Source of the DNA: Bacteroidota bacterium
GTDB taxonomy: Bacteria; Bacteroidota; Bacteroidia; Bacteroidales; B18-G4
Length of the DNA: 23,128 nucleotides
Direction of reading: 5' to 3'
NCBI GenBank assembly: GCA_003648575.1
Contig: QMPN01000020.1
Coordinates: forward strand, 1 to 23,128
Shown in pieces: positions 22,942-23,128 of the stretch. Under the pieces are notes generated by a model. The model was given only the letters and a program-made list of their open reading frames with translations, was not told where the DNA came from and did not search any database. How positions within the stretch are numbered: the first letter of the stretch is position 1; each line of letters starts with the position of its first letter. The position numbers were made by a program, and so were the translations under genes.

Positions 22942-23128
22942 TTAGGATACCATAGCACCTGGTTTCTTCTTGAACATCAGGGGAATATTGTCTTTTCCCG
23001 GTGCTCCGATCTCCATTAGCTCCCAATCTTTGTCGTATTCTTCTATCTTTTTCTTCAGGATGGGAACATGGCTGCTGGGGGGATCGTCGTTTCCTTCCCA
23101 GGTCAGCAATTCAACCCTGTATTGAAGG
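22942..23128 (-). CDS. C-terminal end of an unidentified protein (partial)
   Basis: An open frame on the minus strand enters from beyond the window and ends with TAA at 22944-22942. It shows the last ~61 residues. Visible text includes YRVELLTWEGNDDPPSSHVP, then a charged KKKIEEYDKDWELMEIGAPG segment, and a final KKKPGAMVS. It is not recognised. The stretch is soluble-looking, rich in Lys/Glu/Asp, and without membrane segments. The gene is upstream of the NTF2-like gene, 61 bases away, on the same strand, and may belong to the same transcript. The frame is open with sensible residue composition, which supports a real gene, but no function is offered. Confidence 0.6.
   Translation of the reverse strand, partial: LQYRVELLTWEGNDDPPSSHVPILKKKIEEYDKDWELMEIGAPGKDNIPLMFKKKPGAMVS

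Overview
The window looks like chromosomal DNA of a Bacteroidota member, probably of the Bacteroidales/Marinilabiliales type. Three things point there: tandem ~800-residue FtsX/MacB-type permeases, promoter-like TAnnTTTG boxes with an upstream TTG and few clear Shine-Dalgarno sites, and strings of degenerate 7-bp repeats in most intergenic spacers. No rRNA, tRNA, CRISPR or insertion sequence was seen. This placement is inference from gene style, not a database match.

Layout. (1) 1-2203, plus strand: a ROK-family sugar-kinase-like protein and an MBL-fold hydrolase, with two hairpin elements around them. (2) 2301-12394: a leucine/isovalerate-type acyl-CoA module. Two HMG-CoA-lyase-family genes run on the minus strand. 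Divergently, a plus-strand operon encodes a methylcrotonyl-CoA carboxylase beta-type carboxyltransferase, a methylglutaconyl-CoA hydratase, a 731-residue biotin protein, an acyl-CoA dehydrogenase and acetoacetyl-CoA synthetase. (3) 12487-14094: apolipoprotein N-acyltransferase (lnt), with a promoter so close to the ATG that the mRNA may be leaderless. (4) 14231-23128, minus strand: an ABC export/lipoprotein-type array of three large FtsX permeases, one LolD/MacB-like ATPase, a secreted NTF2-like protein, the C-terminal end of an unidentified protein, and a 39-codon in-frame deletion remnant of a fourth permease.

The most interesting system is in region 2. A normal methylcrotonyl-CoA carboxylase pairs the beta subunit with an alpha subunit made of biotin carboxylase, a BT docking domain and a biotin carrier domain. 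Here no biotin carboxylase is present. The partner protein instead carries a pyruvate/oxaloacetate carboxyltransferase domain (like the 5S subunit of Propionibacterium transcarboxylase), then what looks like a BT docking domain, then a biotinyl domain. This predicts an ATP-independent transcarboxylase that moves a carboxyl group from oxaloacetate (or another keto acid) to 3-methylcrotonyl-CoA. The following steps, hydration to HMG-CoA, cleavage to acetyl-CoA plus acetoacetate, and activation of acetoacetate, are all encoded next to it. Several pocket residues of the 5S-like domain and the catalytic cysteine of one HMG-CoA-lyase paralogue are changed, so the exact substrates remain open.

A second unusual layer is the intergenic DNA: at least eight spacers contain tandem, degenerate heptamers of different sequence but the same 7-bp phase.
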